Part shown: positions 1 to 12,820 of the stretch, in pieces
How positions within the stretch are numbered: position 1 is the first letter of the stretch
Layout: every line of letters starts with the position of its first letter
NCBI RefSeq assembly: GCF_900102435.1
Contig: NZ_FNBU01000013.1
Coordinates: 1 to 64,000 of the forward strand
Source of the DNA: Sporolituus thermophilus DSM 23256
GTDB lineage: Bacteria > Bacillota > Negativicutes > Sporomusales > Thermosinaceae
Direction: 5' to 3'
DNA: 64,000 nt
Program-made: the position numbers and the translations under genes
The notes under the pieces: generated by a model
The model's input: the letters and a program-made list of their open reading frames with translations, nothing else
Told to the model about the DNA's origin: nothing
The model's database searches: none

Positions 1-1
1 A

Positions 2-736
2 CTTCTCTCCAGCTACGAGTTTCCCGGCGATGACATTCCGGTTATCAGCGGTTCGGCCCTCAAAGCCCTTGAGTGCGGCTGCGGCAAACGCGACTGCACC
101 TGGTGCGGCAAGATTTTGGAACTGATGGATGCCGTTGACGAGTACATTCCTACGCCGCAGCGCGATACCGACAAGCCCTTCCTGATGCCGGTCGAGGACG
201 TGTTCACCATTACCGGCCGCGGTACCGTTGCCACCGGTCGTGTGGAGCGCGGTACGGTCAAAGTTGGCGACACCGTCGAAATCGTCGGTATGAACGAGAA
301 ACCCAAGTCCACCGTCGTAACCGGTGTAGAAATGTTCCGCAAGCTGCTTGACCAAGCGGTGGCCGGCGACAACATCGGCTGCCTGCTGCGCGGCGTTGAG
401 CGTAAAGAAATCGAGCGCGGCCAGGTGTTGGCGAAACCCGGCAGCATCAAGCCGCACACCAAGTTCCGGGCCGAGGTCTACGTTCTGTCCAAAGAAGAGG
501 GCGGCCGTCACACTCCGTTCTTCAACGGCTACCGTCCGCAATTCTATTTCCGCACCACGGACGTGACCGGTGTGGTCAAACTGCCGGAAGGCGTCGAAAT
601 GTGCATGCCTGGCGACAATATCCAGATGGCGATCGAACTCATCACCCCGATCGCGATTGAGGAAGGTCTGCGCTTCGCGATCCGTGAAGGCGGTCGTACC
701 GTTGGCGCCGGTGTCGTAACTGCCATCGAAGCTTAA
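2..736 (+). CDS. tuf: Elongation factor Tu, C-terminal part (5' end outside window)
   Basis: This is the last 244 residues of EF-Tu, the GTPase that delivers aminoacyl-tRNA to the ribosome. The window opens inside the reading frame near the end of the G domain; domains 2 and 3 follow, with the typical stretches [19 protein letters not shown] and [13 protein letters not shown] at the C-terminus. An insertion near the domain 1/2 junction carries four cysteines (C-x-C-x4-C-x2-C, bases 74-106) where most EF-Tus have an acidic helix. It sits directly upstream of the S10 operon, the classic str-S10 arrangement. The identification is secure; the start is not in the window. Confidence 0.98.
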   Translation, partial: LLSSYEFPGDDIPVISGSALKALECGCGKRDCTWCGKILELMDAVDEYIPTPQRDTDKPFLMPVEDVFTITGRGTVATGRVERGTVKVGDTVEIVGMNEKPKSTVVTGVEMFRKLLDQAVAGDNIGCLLRGVERKEIERGQVLAKPGSIKPHTKFRAEVYVLSKEEGGRHTPFFNGYRPQFYFRTTDVTGVVKLPEGVEMCMPGDNIQMAIELITPIAIEEGLRFAIREGGRTVGAGVVTAIEA

Positions 737-747
737 GGTTAGTTGGC

Positions 748-770
748 GGGGACGGCTGCCCGCCGTCCCC
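748..770 (+). terminator. GC-rich hairpin after tuf
   Basis: A perfect 9-bp stem (GGGGACGGC / GCCGTCCCC, 5-nt loop) lies 12 bases after the tuf stop codon. It is not followed by a T-run (the next bases are ACCCTAAAATAAC), so it is at best a weak or partial terminator, or a 3'-end-stabilising hairpin separating tuf from the S10 operon. Confidence 0.5.
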
Positions 771-844
771 ACCCTAAAATAACAAGCGACAGCACTGTTC
801 CATTATTAATTCCCCAGGATGAGTACCATCCCCCAAGCGATGAC

Positions 845-894
845 GCGGAAGGTTGCCCGCGCTTGGCGGGGAAATTTCCGCGGAGAACTGTCCG
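845..894 (+). promoter_or_regulatory. Structured leader upstream of rpsJ
   Basis: The 196-base gap between tuf and rpsJ holds a compound hairpin: outer arms GCGGAA (845-850) and TTCCGC (876-881), inner arms CCCGC (856-860) and GCGGG (866-870), then a smaller CGGA/TCCG stem at 881-894. The rpsJ Shine-Dalgarno follows at about 916-920. S10-operon leaders in other bacteria are targets of autogenous control by L4. That this one is such a site is only an inference from position and structure. Confidence 0.4.
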
Positions 895-932
895 TTCAAT
901 GAAACTGGGCGATAAGGAGGATTTAAACTTTT

Positions 933-1244
933 ATGGCTAAACAGCAAAAAATCCGTATCCGTTTAAAAGCCTACGACCATAAAGCGCTTGACCAAAGCGC
1001 GGCTCGTATCGTCGAAACGGCGAAGAGAACCGGATCGATGGTTTCCGGTCCCATTCCCCTACCTACCGAAAAAAATATCTTTACCATTTTGCGTTCACCT
1101 CACGTCAACAAGGATTCCCGTGAGCAGTTTGAAATGCGGACGCACAAGCGTCTCATCGACATCCTCGAGCCGACGTCCAAGACGGTGGACGCGTTAATGC
1201 GCCTGGACCTGCCGGCTGGCGTGGATATCGAAATCAAGCTGTAA
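933..1244 (+). CDS. rpsJ: 30S ribosomal protein S10
   Basis: 103 residues, the normal length. It carries the S10 signature around [10 protein letters not shown] and the conserved [14 protein letters not shown] and HKRLIDI segments. S10 sits in the head of the 30S subunit and is also a NusE-type antitermination partner. It is preceded by AAGGAGG with good spacing to ATG, and opens the S10-spc-alpha run of ribosomal genes, all on the plus strand with gaps of at most about 50 bases. Confidence 0.98.
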   Translation: MAKQQKIRIRLKAYDHKALDQSAARIVETAKRTGSMVSGPIPLPTEKNIFTILRSPHVNKDSREQFEMRTHKRLIDILEPTSKTVDALMRLDLPAGVDIEIKL

Positions 1245-1260
1245 GAGGAGGTGTGGCAGA

Positions 1261-1911
1261 ATGGCTGCAACGACGAAAGCAATTTTGGGCAAAAAACTCG
1301 GAATGACGCAAATTTTTACCGCCGAAGGCCACTTGGTGCCTGTAACGGTGGTGGAAGCTGCTCCCAATGTGGTAGTGCAAAGAAAGACTGTTGAAACTGA
1401 CGGCTATAATGCGGTGCAACTCGGTTTTGGCGCCGTTAAAGATAAAAAGGTAACCAAGCCGATGAAAGGCCACTTTGCCAAGGCTGGCGTGAAACCTGTC
1501 CGGTTTATCCGGGAACTCCGTCTGCCCGGTGAACCTGAGTTTCAAGTGGGCCAAACAATCGGCGTCGACATCTTTAGTGACGGTGAACTGGTTGACGTTA
1601 CCGGCACCGGCAAAGGCAAAGGCTTCGCCGGTGGCATCAAGCGCCACAATTTCAAGCGCGGACCGATGGCTCACGGCTCCAAATCGCACCGTGAACCTGG
1701 TTCCATGGGTCCCCGGATGAGCGGTGGCGGCGGTAAGGTATTCAAAGGCAAAAAACTCCCTGGCCGGATGGGTGGTCATAGAGTTACCGTACAACGCCTG
1801 ACTGTCGTCAGAGTTGACAAAGACCGTAACTTGCTGCTGATCAAGGGTGCTATTCCCGGTGCAAAAGGCAGCCTGGTAATGGTTAAAAATACCGTAAAAC
1901 CGGCGAAATAG
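1261..1911 (+). CDS. rplC: 50S ribosomal protein L3
   Basis: 216 residues. It begins [13 protein letters not shown] and holds the long central loop ([31 protein letters not shown], described here by parts) that reaches the peptidyl-transferase centre. L3 is one of the first proteins to assemble on 23S rRNA. AAGAGGAGG precedes ATG at 1261, 16 bases after rpsJ ends. A short perfect hairpin (GGGCGC GCG GCGCCC, 1925-1939) lies between this gene and rplD; it has no T-run, so it is probably not a terminator. Confidence 0.98.
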   Translation: MAATTKAILGKKLGMTQIFTAEGHLVPVTVVEAAPNVVVQRKTVETDGYNAVQLGFGAVKDKKVTKPMKGHFAKAGVKPVRFIRELRLPGEPEFQVGQTIGVDIFSDGELVDVTGTGKGKGFAGGIKRHNFKRGPMAHGSKSHREPGSMGPRMSGGGGKVFKGKKLPGRMGGHRVTVQRLTVVRVDKDRNLLLIKGAIPGAKGSLVMVKNTVKPAK

Positions 1912-1962
1912 TAAAACCGTGTATGGGCGCGCGGCGCCCGCAAGGAAAGGAGGATGCGTTCT

Positions 1963-2589
1963 ATGCCAAAAGTAGCAGTATATGACATCACCGGCGCGCA
2001 AACCGGTGAGATTGAGCTCAGTGACAGCGTATTTGGCGTCGAAGTGAACAAAGCGGTACTGCATCAGGCAGTTGTGATGCAGCTTGCGAATCAGCGTTTA
2101 GGTACTCATGCCACCAAGACCAGAGGTATGGTACGTGGCGGCGGCAAGAAACCCTGGAGACAAAAAGGCACCGGCCGCGCCCGCGCCGGCAGCATCCGCT
2201 CGCCGCTGTGGGTCGGCGGCGGCACCGTTTTTGGGCCCCAACCCCGCAGCTATGCCATTTCCATGCCTCGGAAAGCCCGCCGTTTGGCGCTCAAGTCGGC
2301 CCTTTCCGCCAAAGTGCGAAGCGGCGAAATGGTTGTGCTCGAAGACTTTACTTTTGCAGAGCCCAAGACCAAGAATGTGGTGAAAATGCTCGACAACCTG
2401 AAGGTTGCCGATGACAAAGCCCTGATTATCCTTTCGGAAGCCGATGAGAACGTAATTAAGTCGGCGCGTAACATACCTGGCGTCAAAGCCATTGCGTCCA
2501 CGGGCATCAATGTGTATGATTTGCTGTATCATGACAAGGTGCTTGTAACCAAAGGTGCTGTCGCCAGAATAGAGGAGGTGCTGGCGTAA
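1963..2589 (+). CDS. rplD: 50S ribosomal protein L4
   Basis: 208 residues beginning [11 protein letters not shown], with the conserved loop [15 protein letters not shown] that lines the exit tunnel. L4 is also the autogenous regulator of S10 operons in several bacteria. An upstream in-frame ATG at 1954 abuts the Shine-Dalgarno AAGGAAAGGAGG, leaving no spacing, so the ATG at 1963 was chosen. The stop codon overlaps the rplW start by one base (TAATG), suggesting translational coupling. Confidence 0.96.
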   Translation: MPKVAVYDITGAQTGEIELSDSVFGVEVNKAVLHQAVVMQLANQRLGTHATKTRGMVRGGGKKPWRQKGTGRARAGSIRSPLWVGGGTVFGPQPRSYAISMPRKARRLALKSALSAKVRSGEMVVLEDFTFAEPKTKNVVKMLDNLKVADDKALIILSEADENVIKSARNIPGVKAIASTGINVYDLLYHDKVLVTKGAVARIEEVLA

Positions 2590-2879
2590 TGGCTGCCAAT
2601 CCGCGCGACATTATTATCCGCCCGCTTATTACCGAAAAGTCCAACAACCTCATGCAGGATAACAAATACACCTTCATCGTGGCTCCCAAAGCGAACAAAG
2701 TGGAAATCCGCCAAGCCATCGAACAAATCTTTAAAGTAAAAGTTCTTGCTGTGAATACCATTCGCGTGCGCGGCAAGGTTAAGCGTCTTGGCCGCACCCA
2801 GGGCAAGCGTCCGGATTACAAAAAAGCGATCGTCAAGCTGGCTCCCGGTGAACGCATTGAGTTCTTTGAAGGTGTGTAA
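2589..2879 (+). CDS. rplW: 50S ribosomal protein L23
   Basis: 96 residues with the family opening [14 protein letters not shown] and the segment [20 protein letters not shown]23 lies at the polypeptide exit and docks trigger factor and SRP. Its start codon shares one base with the rplD stop, so translation is probably coupled. Confidence 0.98.
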   Translation: MAANPRDIIIRPLITEKSNNLMQDNKYTFIVAPKANKVEIRQAIEQIFKVKVLAVNTIRVRGKVKRLGRTQGKRPDYKKAIVKLAPGERIEFFEGV

Positions 2880-2908
2880 TCAACATTTGGGGTAAAGGAG
2901 GGTAACAC

Positions 2909-3736
2909 ATGCCAGTAAAAACTTTTAAACCTTATGCTCCCGGCCGGCGCTTCATGACGGTGGCCAGCTTTGAAGAAATCACCACCGACAAACCGGAGCG
3001 TTCGCTTGTTGAGCGTCTGAAAAAACACGGCGGCCGCAACCAGCAAGGCCGCATTACCGTAAGACACCAGGGCGGCGGCCACAAGCGCCTGTACCGCATT
3101 ATCGACTTTAAGCGCAACAAAGACGGTATTCCGGCCAAAGTCGCCACCATTGAGTACGATCCCAACCGTTCGGCCCGCATCGCGCTGCTGCACTATGTGG
3201 ACGGCGAAAAGCGCTATATCATTGCTCCAAACGGTCTTAAAGTCGGGGACGTCGTCATGAGCGGTCCGGACGCTGACATCAAGATCGGCAACGCGCTGCC
3301 GCTGAAAAATATCCCCGTTGGTACCATGGTTCACAATGTTGAGTTAAAAATCGGCAAAGGCGCCCAATTGGTCCGCTCCGCCGGTGCTGCCGCTCAGCTT
3401 ATGGCCAAGGAAGGCAACTATGCCCTCTTGCGTCTCCCGTCCGGCGAACTACGTAAAGTGCATGTCAACTGCCGGGCAACCATTGGTCAAGTGGGTAACC
3501 TGGAACATGAGAACATTACGATCGGTAAAGCCGGCCGCTCCCGTTGGCTGGGCATTCGTCCCGCCAACCGCGGGGTAGCGATGAACCCTGTCGACCATCC
3601 CCATGGCGGTGGCGAAGGCCGTTCGCCGGTTGGTCGCAAACGTCCGGTTACGCCTTGGGGCAAAGCGGCAATGGGTGTTAAGACTCGCAAAAAGAAGAAA
3701 GCTTCTGACCGTTTGATCGTCAAGAGAAGAAAGTAG
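2909..3736 (+). CDS. rplB: 50S ribosomal protein L2
   Basis: 275 residues, the usual length. It has the RNA-binding N-terminal OB domain, the SH3-like domain and the C-terminal [14 protein letters not shown] motif containing the conserved histidine near the peptidyl-transferase centre. L2 is needed for subunit association. AAAGGAGG precedes the ATG. Confidence 0.98.
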   Translation: MPVKTFKPYAPGRRFMTVASFEEITTDKPERSLVERLKKHGGRNQQGRITVRHQGGGHKRLYRIIDFKRNKDGIPAKVATIEYDPNRSARIALLHYVDGEKRYIIAPNGLKVGDVVMSGPDADIKIGNALPLKNIPVGTMVHNVELKIGKGAQLVRSAGAAAQLMAKEGNYALLRLPSGELRKVHVNCRATIGQVGNLEHENITIGKAGRSRWLGIRPANRGVAMNPVDHPHGGGEGRSPVGRKRPVTPWGKAAMGVKTRKKKKASDRLIVKRRK

Positions 3737-3760
3737 GCTTACGAAGGGAGGCTAATCTAA

Positions 3761-4048
3761 GTGTCCAGATCGGTTAAAAAAGGACCGTATGTTCATGAAA
3801 GCCTGCTCAAAAAGATTAAGGCCATGAATGAAAAAAATGAGAAAAAAGTAATTAAAACCTGGTCGCGCGCTTCCACCATTCTTCCCAGCTTTGTCGGCCA
3901 CACCATTGCCGTTCACGACGGACGCAAGCATGTGCCGGTATATATTACCGAAGATATGGTCGGCCACAAATTGGGCGAATTCGCGCCGACCCGCACTTTT
4001 AAAGGTCATGCCGGCAGCAAGGTCGAGCGCTCCACATCATTGAAATAG
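3761..4048 (+). CDS. rpsS: 30S ribosomal protein S19
   Basis: 95 residues starting at GTG, with [18 protein letters not shown] at the N-terminus and the signature [23 protein letters not shown]19 forms a complex with S13 in the 30S head and contacts the A-site tRNA region. GAAGGGAGG lies ten bases upstream of GTG. Confidence 0.97.
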   Translation: MSRSVKKGPYVHESLLKKIKAMNEKNEKKVIKTWSRASTILPSFVGHTIAVHDGRKHVPVYITEDMVGHKLGEFAPTRTFKGHAGSKVERSTSLK

Positions 4049-4068
4049 TCACGAGAGGGGGTAATACC

Positions 4069-4401
4069 ATGGAAGCTAGGGCAGTAGCCAAATATATCCG
4101 CATTGCGCCGCGCAAGGTTCGCATCGTCGTCGACCTGATCCGCGGCAAAAACGTAGGCGAAGCTTTTGCGATTTTAAAGCATACCCCGAAAGTCGCATCC
4201 GAAGTGGTCGCCAAAGTCCTCAAATCGGCAGTTGCCAACGCTGAGCACAACTATGACATGAACGCCGACAAGCTTTACGTTGCGGAAGCCTATGTCGACC
4301 AAGGGCCGACGCTGAAGCGCATCCATCCCCGCTCCCGCGGACAGGCTTTTAAAATCCTGAAGCGCACCAGCCATGTGACGGTTGTTGTGAAAGAGAGATA
4401 A
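4069..4401 (+). CDS. rplV: 50S ribosomal protein L22
   Basis: 110 residues. N-terminal [19 protein letters not shown] and the C-terminal beta-hairpin region ([20 protein letters not shown]) are typical; the hairpin lines the exit tunnel and is where macrolide-resistance changes occur in other species. It lies in the standard position between rpsS and rpsC. Confidence 0.98.
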   Translation: MEARAVAKYIRIAPRKVRIVVDLIRGKNVGEAFAILKHTPKVASEVVAKVLKSAVANAEHNYDMNADKLYVAEAYVDQGPTLKRIHPRSRGQAFKILKRTSHVTVVVKER

Positions 4402-4422
4402 GAGGCAAAGGAGGGAAAACTA

Positions 4423-5091
4423 GTGGGTCAAAAAGTTAACCCCCATGGTCTTCGCATCGGTATTATCAAGACCTGGGACGCTAAATGGTATGCTGACAAA
4501 GATTATGCAAAACTGCTGCATGAAGATATTAAAATCCGTGATTTCATAAAAGAAAAACTGTATACGGCGGGCGTTTCCCGCGTCGAAATAGAGCGGGCTG
4601 CTAACCGGGTGAAAGCCACCATCCACACCGCCAAGCCCGGTATGGTTATCGGCCGCGGCGGCGCCGGCATCGAAGAGCTGAAGCAGCAGCTACGTAAACT
4701 TGTGGGACGGAATATCGATATCAACATCGCGGAAATAAAGCAGCCTGAGCTGGATGCCACTTTGGTAGCGGAAAACATTGCCGCCCAGCTTGAGCGGCGC
4801 ATCGCGTTCCGCCGGGCGATGAAGCAGGCGGTAACCCGCACGATGCGCATGGGCGCCAAGGGTATCAAAGTTATGGTTAGCGGTCGTTTAGGCGGCGCCG
4901 AGATTGCCCGGACGGAGCAATACCGTGAAGGCAGCATCCCGCTGCATACCCTGCGCGCCGACATTGACTATGGAACGGCTGAGGCACACACCACCTATGG
5001 CCGCATTGGCGTTAAAGTGTGGATTTACAAAGGTGAGGTGCTGCCGGAGGCGAAGAAGCCCGCTGCCGTAACGGAAGGGAGCGAGAAATAA
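4423..5091 (+). CDS. rpsC: 30S ribosomal protein S3
   Basis: 222 residues from a GTG start preceded by AAAGGAGGG. The N-terminal KH domain shows GMVIGRGG at about residues 73-80; the C-terminal S3 domain includes the [22 protein letters not shown] region. S3 lies at the mRNA entry channel. The stop TAA shares its last base with the rplP ATG, indicating coupling. Confidence 0.98.
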   Translation: MGQKVNPHGLRIGIIKTWDAKWYADKDYAKLLHEDIKIRDFIKEKLYTAGVSRVEIERAANRVKATIHTAKPGMVIGRGGAGIEELKQQLRKLVGRNIDINIAEIKQPELDATLVAENIAAQLERRIAFRRAMKQAVTRTMRMGAKGIKVMVSGRLGGAEIARTEQYREGSIPLHTLRADIDYGTAEAHTTYGRIGVKVWIYKGEVLPEAKKPAAVTEGSEK

Positions 5092-5546
5092 TGCTAATTC
5101 CGAAGCGTGTAAAGCATCGTAAACAATTCCGTGGCCGTATGACCGGCAAAGCCAATAAAGGCAATACGGTCACCCATGGCCAGTATGGCCTGGTGGCGCT
5201 CGAACCGGCCTGGATTACCAACCGCCAAATCGAAGCCGCCCGTATCGCGATGACCCGTTATATCAAACGGGGCGGTAAAGTGTGGATTAAAATTTTCCCT
5301 GACAAGCCCATTACCGCCAAGCCGGCTGAAACCCGGATGGGTAGCGGTAAAGGTTCGCCGGAATACTGGGTAGCGGTTGTCAAACCCGGTCGCGTCATGT
5401 TCGAGATGGATGGCGTGACCGAAGAAGTCGCGAAAGAAGCCATGCGTCTTGCTGCGCACAAATTGCCGATTAAAACCAAGTTTGTCAAGCGGGAGGACGC
5501 TCCGGAAGTTCAGCAGGAAGTGGGTGGTGAAGTAGATGAAGGCTAA
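5091..5546 (+). CDS. rplP: 50S ribosomal protein L16
   Basis: 151 residues, slightly longer than the usual 137-145 because of an acidic C-terminal tail ending [13 protein letters not shown]. The core has [14 protein letters not shown] and the [20 protein letters not shown] signature. L16 contacts the A-site tRNA elbow. The tail overlaps the rpmC start by 11 bases, and its last codons supply the Shine-Dalgarno for rpmC. Confidence 0.97.
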   Translation: MLIPKRVKHRKQFRGRMTGKANKGNTVTHGQYGLVALEPAWITNRQIEAARIAMTRYIKRGGKVWIKIFPDKPITAKPAETRMGSGKGSPEYWVAVVKPGRVMFEMDGVTEEVAKEAMRLAAHKLPIKTKFVKREDAPEVQQEVGGEVDEG

Positions 5547-5739
5547 AGACATCCGCGAAATGAGCTCGGCCGAGCTCGACCAAAAACTCAGCAGCCTGAA
5601 GGATGAGCTTTTTAACTTGCGGTTCCAGCTCGCTACCGGCCAGCTGGAAAACCCGATGCGCATCCGTGAAGTAAAGAAAACCATCGCCCGCATCAAAACC
5701 ATTCAGCGCGAACGCGAACTCAAGGCGAAAGAGGCTTAA
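5536..5739 (+). CDS. rpmC: 50S ribosomal protein L29
   Basis: 67 residues, two-helix protein with [17 protein letters not shown] and the [20 protein letters not shown] signature. L29 sits beside L23 at the exit-tunnel rim. It overlaps rplP by 11 bases in a different frame. Confidence 0.97.
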   Translation: MKAKDIREMSSAELDQKLSSLKDELFNLRFQLATGQLENPMRIREVKKTIARIKTIQRERELKAKEA

Positions 5740-5771
5740 CGCCGATTTACTGAGGGAAGGAGGCTAACAGC

Positions 5772-6029
5772 GTGACCGAAAGAAACGAGCGCAAGACCCG
5801 TATCGGCAAAGTGGTCAGCGATAAAATGGATAAAACAGTTGTGGTTGCCGTTGAACGGCTAGAGCAGCACCCGCTGTACAACAAAGCCGTGAAAAAGACC
5901 TCGAAGTTTAAGGCCCATGACGAAAACAACGAATGTCGCGAAGGCGACACCGTCAAAATTATGGAAACCCGTCCGCTTTCCAAAGAAAAACGCTGGCGAG
6001 TAGTTGAAATTCTCGAACGGGCCAAATAA
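5772..6029 (+). CDS. rpsQ: 30S ribosomal protein S17
   Basis: 85 residues from GTG, with the OB-fold signature [18 protein letters not shown] and the conserved [24 protein letters not shown]17 is a primary 16S-binding assembly protein. GGAAGGAGG precedes the start. Confidence 0.97.
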   Translation: MTERNERKTRIGKVVSDKMDKTVVVAVERLEQHPLYNKAVKKTSKFKAHDENNECREGDTVKIMETRPLSKEKRWRVVEILERAK

Positions 6030-6076
6030 TTGCACCAACATTCTCGCCTCACGCATTCCGAGAAGGAGGGATAAGG

Positions 6077-6445
6077 ATGATCCAGCAGCAAACCATGCTG
6101 AATGTCGCTGATAATTCCGGGGCCAAACAAATCATGTGCATCCGGGTATTAGGCGGTTCATACCGCAAATATGCCAACATTGGTGATATTATCGTCGCTT
6201 CTGTCAAGGATGCTACGCCCGGTGGCGTAGTGAAGAAGGGCGACGTTGTCAAGGCCGTAGTCGTTCGTTCCACCAAAGGCCTGCGTCGCCCGGACGGTTC
6301 CTATATCCGCTTTGACGATAACGCCGCAGTTATTATTAAAGAAGATAAGAGCCCGAGAGGCACCCGTATCTTTGGACCGGTAGCGAGAGAACTGCGTGAC
6401 AAAGACTTTATGAAAATTATCTCGCTGGCGCCGGAAGTAATCTAG
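6077..6445 (+). CDS. rplN: 50S ribosomal protein L14
   Basis: 122 residues, exactly the family length. It contains [21 protein letters not shown] and the signature [23 protein letters not shown]14 forms inter-subunit bridge B8 and binds the ribosome-silencing factor RsfS. AGAAGGAGGG lies just upstream. Confidence 0.98.
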   Translation: MIQQQTMLNVADNSGAKQIMCIRVLGGSYRKYANIGDIIVASVKDATPGGVVKKGDVVKAVVVRSTKGLRRPDGSYIRFDDNAAVIIKEDKSPRGTRIFGPVARELRDKDFMKIISLAPEVI

Positions 6446-6467
6446 GTTTAAGGAGGTGGCCTAAAAG

Positions 6468-6800
6468 ATGCAACCGAAACTGCATGTCAAGAAAGGCGAC
6501 ACCGTAATTGTTCTTTCCGGTAAGGACAAGGGCAAAAAAGGTAAAGTAATAGAAGCGCTGCCGAAAAAAGGCAAGGTTGTCGTGGAGGGCGTCAACAAGG
6601 TCAAGCGTCACACCAAGCCGAGCCAGAAAATGCCCCAGGGCGGCATCCTGGTGAAGGAAGCGCCGCTCCACGCTTCCAAAGTAATGCTTGTCTGCCCCGA
6701 GTGCGACAAACCCACCCGGATTAAAAAGACGGCTTTGGCTAGTGGGGCCATGGCCCGGACTTGCAAAAAATGCGGTGAAATTATCGACAAGGACAAGTAA
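6468..6800 (+). CDS. rplX: 50S ribosomal protein L24 with zinc-ribbon-like tail
   Basis: 110 residues. The N-terminal KOW motif ([20 protein letters not shown]) is typical of L24, an assembly initiator. The C-terminal part keeps two CxxC pairs, VCPEC and TCKKC, spaced as in a zinc ribbon; many L24 proteins have lost these. Standard spc order between rplN and rplE. Confidence 0.98.
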   Translation: MQPKLHVKKGDTVIVLSGKDKGKKGKVIEALPKKGKVVVEGVNKVKRHTKPSQKMPQGGILVKEAPLHASKVMLVCPECDKPTRIKKTALASGAMARTCKKCGEIIDKDK

Positions 6801-6826
6801 TTCCCGCCGAAAGGAGGTAACTGCAC

Positions 6827-7366
6827 GTGCCGAGACTGAAAGATAAATATTACAACGAAGTGGCCAAACAACTCATGGAGAAGTTCGGCTACAAGAACGT
6901 CATGGAAATTCCGAAAATCGAAAAAGTGGTTATCAACATGGGCGTAGGTGATGCCGTCGGCAACCCCAAAGCCTTGGATGCCGCTGTGAATGATTTGATG
7001 GCTATTGCCGGTCAGCGACCGGTAATTACTAGAGCGAAAAAATCCATTGCCGCTTTCAAAATTCGTCAAGGCATGGCCATTGGAGCGAAAGTTACTTTGC
7101 GTGGCGACCGCATGTATGAGTTTCTTGACAAGCTCTTCAACGTGGCGCTGCCCCGCGTGCGCGACTTTCGCGGCGTAAGTCCCCGCGCTTTTGATGGCCG
7201 TGGCAACTACACCCTGGGTATTAAAGAGCAGCTTATTTTCCCGGAAATCGATTATGATAAAGTTGAAAAAATCCGCGGCATGGACATTGTGGTCGTAACC
7301 ACCGCCAAGACGGACGAAGAAGCCCGTGAACTCTTGCGGCTGATGGGCATGCCGTTCAGCGCATAA
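6827..7366 (+). CDS. rplE: 50S ribosomal protein L5
   Basis: 179 residues from GTG. Conserved segments include [37 protein letters not shown] and the [17 protein letters not shown] region. L5 binds 5S rRNA in the central protuberance. AAAGGAGG lies ten bases before the start. Confidence 0.98.
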   Translation: MPRLKDKYYNEVAKQLMEKFGYKNVMEIPKIEKVVINMGVGDAVGNPKALDAAVNDLMAIAGQRPVITRAKKSIAAFKIRQGMAIGAKVTLRGDRMYEFLDKLFNVALPRVRDFRGVSPRAFDGRGNYTLGIKEQLIFPEIDYDKVEKIRGMDIVVVTTAKTDEEARELLRLMGMPFSA

Positions 7367-7381
7367 GAAGGAGGGACACCT

Positions 7382-7567
7382 GTGGCCAAAAAGGCGTTAA
7401 TTGAAAAGTGGAAGCGTGAACCAAAATTTAAAGTGCGCAAATACAACCGCTGCAAAATCTGTGGCCGTCCGCATGGTTATATGCGCAAGTTTCAAATGTG
7501 CCGTATCTGCTTTAGAGAGCTTAGCTACAAGGGTGCCATTCCAGGGGTAACCAAGGCAAGCTGGTAG
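7382..7567 (+). CDS. rpsN: 30S ribosomal protein S14, zinc-binding type
   Basis: 61 residues from GTG: the short zinc-binding (type Z, C+) form of S14 with [10 protein letters not shown] and [10 protein letters not shown] giving four cysteine ligands. The longer zinc-free paralogue, if present, lies outside the window. Gene order rplE-rpsN-rpsH is standard. Confidence 0.97.
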   Translation: MAKKALIEKWKREPKFKVRKYNRCKICGRPHGYMRKFQMCRICFRELSYKGAIPGVTKASW

Positions 7568-7595
7568 TAATTTTACTGGAAGGAGGTTTTGTCGT

Positions 7596-7994
7596 ATGGT
7601 AATGACCGATCCGATCGCTGACATGCTGACCCGCATCCGCAATGCCAGCTCGGTTTATCATGATAAAGTTGATATTCCGGCTTCCAAGATCAAGGAGGCC
7701 ATCGCCCGTATTCTTAAGGAAGAAGGCTTTATCAAGGACTATGAAGTAATTCAGGATGGCAAGCAGGGTATTTTGCGGGTTAGCTTAAAGTACGGCGCTA
7801 ACCGGGAAAAAGTGATCACCGGTATCAAACGCATTTCCAAGCCGGGACTTAGGGTCTACGCGAAAAAAGACCAGCTGCCCCGCGTGCTGGGTGGCCTGGG
7901 TATTGCCATCATTTCGACTTCCAAAGGCATTATGACCGATAAGCAAGCCCGTCATCAAGGACTGGGCGGCGAAGTTATCGCTTACGTCTGGTAA
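7596..7994 (+). CDS. rpsH: 30S ribosomal protein S8
   Basis: 132 residues. [13 protein letters not shown] at the N-terminus and the C-terminal signature [21 protein letters not shown] identify S8, a primary 16S-binding protein and a translational repressor of spc operons elsewhere. ATG at 7596 is nine bases after AAGGAGG; the second ATG at 7602 is less well spaced. Confidence 0.97.
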   Translation: MVMTDPIADMLTRIRNASSVYHDKVDIPASKIKEAIARILKEEGFIKDYEVIQDGKQGILRVSLKYGANREKVITGIKRISKPGLRVYAKKDQLPRVLGGLGIAIISTSKGIMTDKQARHQGLGGEVIAYVW

Positions 7995-8019
7995 CACTGG
8001 TCAACTAGGAGGTGCAAAT

Positions 8020-8568
8020 ATGTCCAGAATTGGTAGAATGCCGATCGCCATTCCTGAAGGCGTTACTGTGAAAGTGGACGGCAACGTCGTGTCGGTTAAG
8101 GGCCCTAAAGGCGAACTAAGCCGCGCCGTACACAAGGATATGATGGTGGAAGTGGCTGACGGCAAGGTTGTTGTTAAACGGCCTTCCGATGAAAAAGAAC
8201 ACAAGGCCCTGCACGGACTGACCCGGACGCTGATTGCCAACATGGTTGTGGGCGTAAGCAAGGGTTTTTCCAAAACGCTGGAAATTGCCGGTGTCGGTTA
8301 TCGTGCGGCCAAAGCGGGCAATAAACTTAGCCTTACCCTTGGTTTCTCCCATCCGGTAGAAGTAGTGCCGCCGGCTGGTATCACGATTGATGTGCCGGCG
8401 CCGAACAAAATTGTTGTTTCCGGTATTGACAAAGAAGCTGTCGGCGCACTTGCCGCTAAAATCCGGGCCTACCGCGAACCTGAACCGTATAAAGGCAAGG
8501 GCATCAAATACGAAGGGGAAGTTATCCGCCGCAAAATGGGTAAAGCCGGCGGTAAAGGCAAGAAGTAA
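8020..8568 (+). CDS. rplF: 50S ribosomal protein L6
   Basis: 182 residues with two similar L6 domains and the C-terminal signature [21 protein letters not shown]6 sits near the sarcin-ricin loop and GTPase centre. AGGAGG precedes ATG. Confidence 0.98.
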   Translation: MSRIGRMPIAIPEGVTVKVDGNVVSVKGPKGELSRAVHKDMMVEVADGKVVVKRPSDEKEHKALHGLTRTLIANMVVGVSKGFSKTLEIAGVGYRAAKAGNKLSLTLGFSHPVEVVPPAGITIDVPAPNKIVVSGIDKEAVGALAAKIRAYREPEPYKGKGIKYEGEVIRRKMGKAGGKGKK

Positions 8569-8594
8569 CACTTTAAGCGAAAGGAGTGACAACC

Positions 8595-8963
8595 TTGCTG
8601 CGTAAAGAGAGCAGAAATGTGCTGCGCAAAAAGCGTCACCTCAGATTGCGGAAAAAAATCGTCGGCACTGCCGCCAGACCGCGTTTGAACGTATTTCGCA
8701 GCCTTAACCACATCTATGCCCAGATTATCAACGACCAGACCGGTACGACGCTGGTTTCCGCCAGCACGATGGATAAAGAAATCCGCGAGCAGGTAAAGTA
8801 CGGCGGCAACATTGAAGCAGCGAAAGTTGTCGGCGCGGCCATCGCCAAACGGGCGCTGGAAAAAGGCATTAAACAAGTGGTGTTTGACCGCGGCGGCTAT
8901 GTCTATCACGGCCGGGTCGCGGCTCTTGCCGAAGCGGCGCGCGAAGCAGGTCTTGAGTTTTAA
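8595..8963 (+). CDS. rplR: 50S ribosomal protein L18
   Basis: 122 residues from a TTG start. The frame also has a GTG at 8586, but that codon overlaps the Shine-Dalgarno AAGGAG (8581-8586), so TTG at 8595, eight bases further, was chosen. The protein has basic [32 protein letters not shown] and the C-terminal [26 protein letters not shown] region typical of L18, which binds 5S rRNA. Confidence 0.95.
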   Translation: MLRKESRNVLRKKRHLRLRKKIVGTAARPRLNVFRSLNHIYAQIINDQTGTTLVSASTMDKEIREQVKYGGNIEAAKVVGAAIAKRALEKGIKQVVFDRGGYVYHGRVAALAEAAREAGLEF

Positions 8964-8980
8964 GCAAAGGAGGGAAAACA

Positions 8981-9481
8981 ATGGCCAGAATAGACTACTC
9001 CAATCTTGATCTCAAAGAGAAAGTCGTATTTATTAACCGCGTGGCCAAGGTGGTAAAGGGTGGTCGGCGTTTCTCCTTCAGTGCGCTCGTCGTTGTCGGC
9101 GACGGCAACGGTTATGTTGGCGCCGGCCTGGGTAAAGCCGCCGAAGTGCCCGAAGCCATCCGCAAAGGCGTGGAAGACGCTAAGAAAAACTTGATCAAAG
9201 TGCCTATTGTCGGTACAACTATTCCTCATGAAGTTATCGGTGAATTCGGAGCAGGCAAAGTCCTTCTCAAACCTGCCTCCGAAGGTACTGGCGTTATTGC
9301 CGGCGGTCCCGTCCGCGCCGTTCTCGAACTGGCCGGCATCCATGACATCCTGACCAAGTCCTTAGGTTCATCCAACGCCAACAATATGGTGCGGGCCACC
9401 ATCGAGGGCCTGAAGCAGCTCAAGCGGGCGGAAGACGTGGCGGCGCTCCGCGGGAAAACCGTCCAGGAACTTTTGGGCTAA
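8981..9481 (+). CDS. rpsE: 30S ribosomal protein S5
   Basis: 166 residues, with the double-stranded RNA-binding S5 signature ([20 protein letters not shown] and [22 protein letters not shown]) and a C-terminal S5 fold domain. S5 affects decoding accuracy and mRNA helicase activity at the entry channel. AAAGGAGGG lies upstream. Confidence 0.98.
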   Translation: MARIDYSNLDLKEKVVFINRVAKVVKGGRRFSFSALVVVGDGNGYVGAGLGKAAEVPEAIRKGVEDAKKNLIKVPIVGTTIPHEVIGEFGAGKVLLKPASEGTGVIAGGPVRAVLELAGIHDILTKSLGSSNANNMVRATIEGLKQLKRAEDVAALRGKTVQELLG

Positions 9482-9494
9482 GGAGGATTAGGTC

Positions 9495-9680
9495 ATGGCA
9501 AAACTCAAAATTACTCTCACCCGCAGCCTGATTGGCAGGCCTGAAGACCAGCGCGCTACCGTGCGGGCTTTGGGATTAAAGAAGACCAACAGCTCGGTTA
9601 TTCAAGACGACACTCCTGTTATTCGGGGCATGATCCGTAAAGTCGCGCATCTTGTTACGGTTGAAGAAGTGCAAGAATAG
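9495..9680 (+). CDS. rpmD: 50S ribosomal protein L30
   Basis: 61 residues. It has [26 protein letters not shown] and a short C-terminal strand ([14 protein letters not shown]). It lies between rpsE and rplO as usual. Confidence 0.97.
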   Translation: MAKLKITLTRSLIGRPEDQRATVRALGLKKTNSSVIQDDTPVIRGMIRKVAHLVTVEEVQE

Positions 9681-9698
9681 ACTAAGGAGGTGCGAATA

Positions 9699-10139
9699 AT
9701 GAAATTACACGAACTGTCTCCTGCGCCTGGCTCTAAACATAAACGCACCCGTGTCGGCCGTGGTCTGGGGTCGGGCCTTGGCAAAACTGCCGGCAGAGGC
9801 CATAAAGGCCAGAAAGCCCGCGCCGGCGGCGGTGTCCGTCCCGGTTTCGAAGGTGGCCAAATGCCCATTTACCGCAGGTTGCCGAAACGCGGTTTCCACA
9901 ACAAATTTGCCAAAGAATACGCAGAAGTCAATGTCAATCAACTGAACCGCTTTGAAAACGGCGCAGTAGTGGACCCGGTCGCTCTTGTCGAAGCAGGCAT
10001 TTTGAAAAATGTTCGTGATGGTGTCCGCATTCTTGGCAATGGCGAACTAGAGAAGTCCCTCACCGTAAAGGCTCATGGATTCACCAAGTCTGCGGTGGAA
10101 AAAATCCAAGCCGCCGGCGGAAAAGTTGAGGTGATCTAG
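9699..10139 (+). CDS. rplO: 50S ribosomal protein L15
   Basis: 146 residues, starting [14 protein letters not shown]. An in-frame GTG at 9690 is part of the Shine-Dalgarno AAGGAGGTG, so ATG 9699 was chosen. The basic, glycine-rich N-terminus and the C-terminal signature (hydrophobic residues around [22 protein letters not shown]) are typical. The stop is immediately followed by the secY GTG with no gap. Confidence 0.97.
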   Translation: MKLHELSPAPGSKHKRTRVGRGLGSGLGKTAGRGHKGQKARAGGGVRPGFEGGQMPIYRRLPKRGFHNKFAKEYAEVNVNQLNRFENGAVVDPVALVEAGILKNVRDGVRILGNGELEKSLTVKAHGFTKSAVEKIQAAGGKVEVI

Positions 10140-12804
<2,665 letters not shown>

Positions 12805-12820
12805 GGGGGACAATGGCCTG

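Noticed and set aside
743-940. Plus-strand 65-codon frame before rpsJ
   Set aside because: It spans the post-tuf hairpin and the structured leader, has no ribosome site at its start, and overlaps the rpsJ start.
5094-5702. Minus-strand open frame of 202 codons across rplP-rpmC
   Set aside because: Opposite to conserved ribosomal genes; no support.
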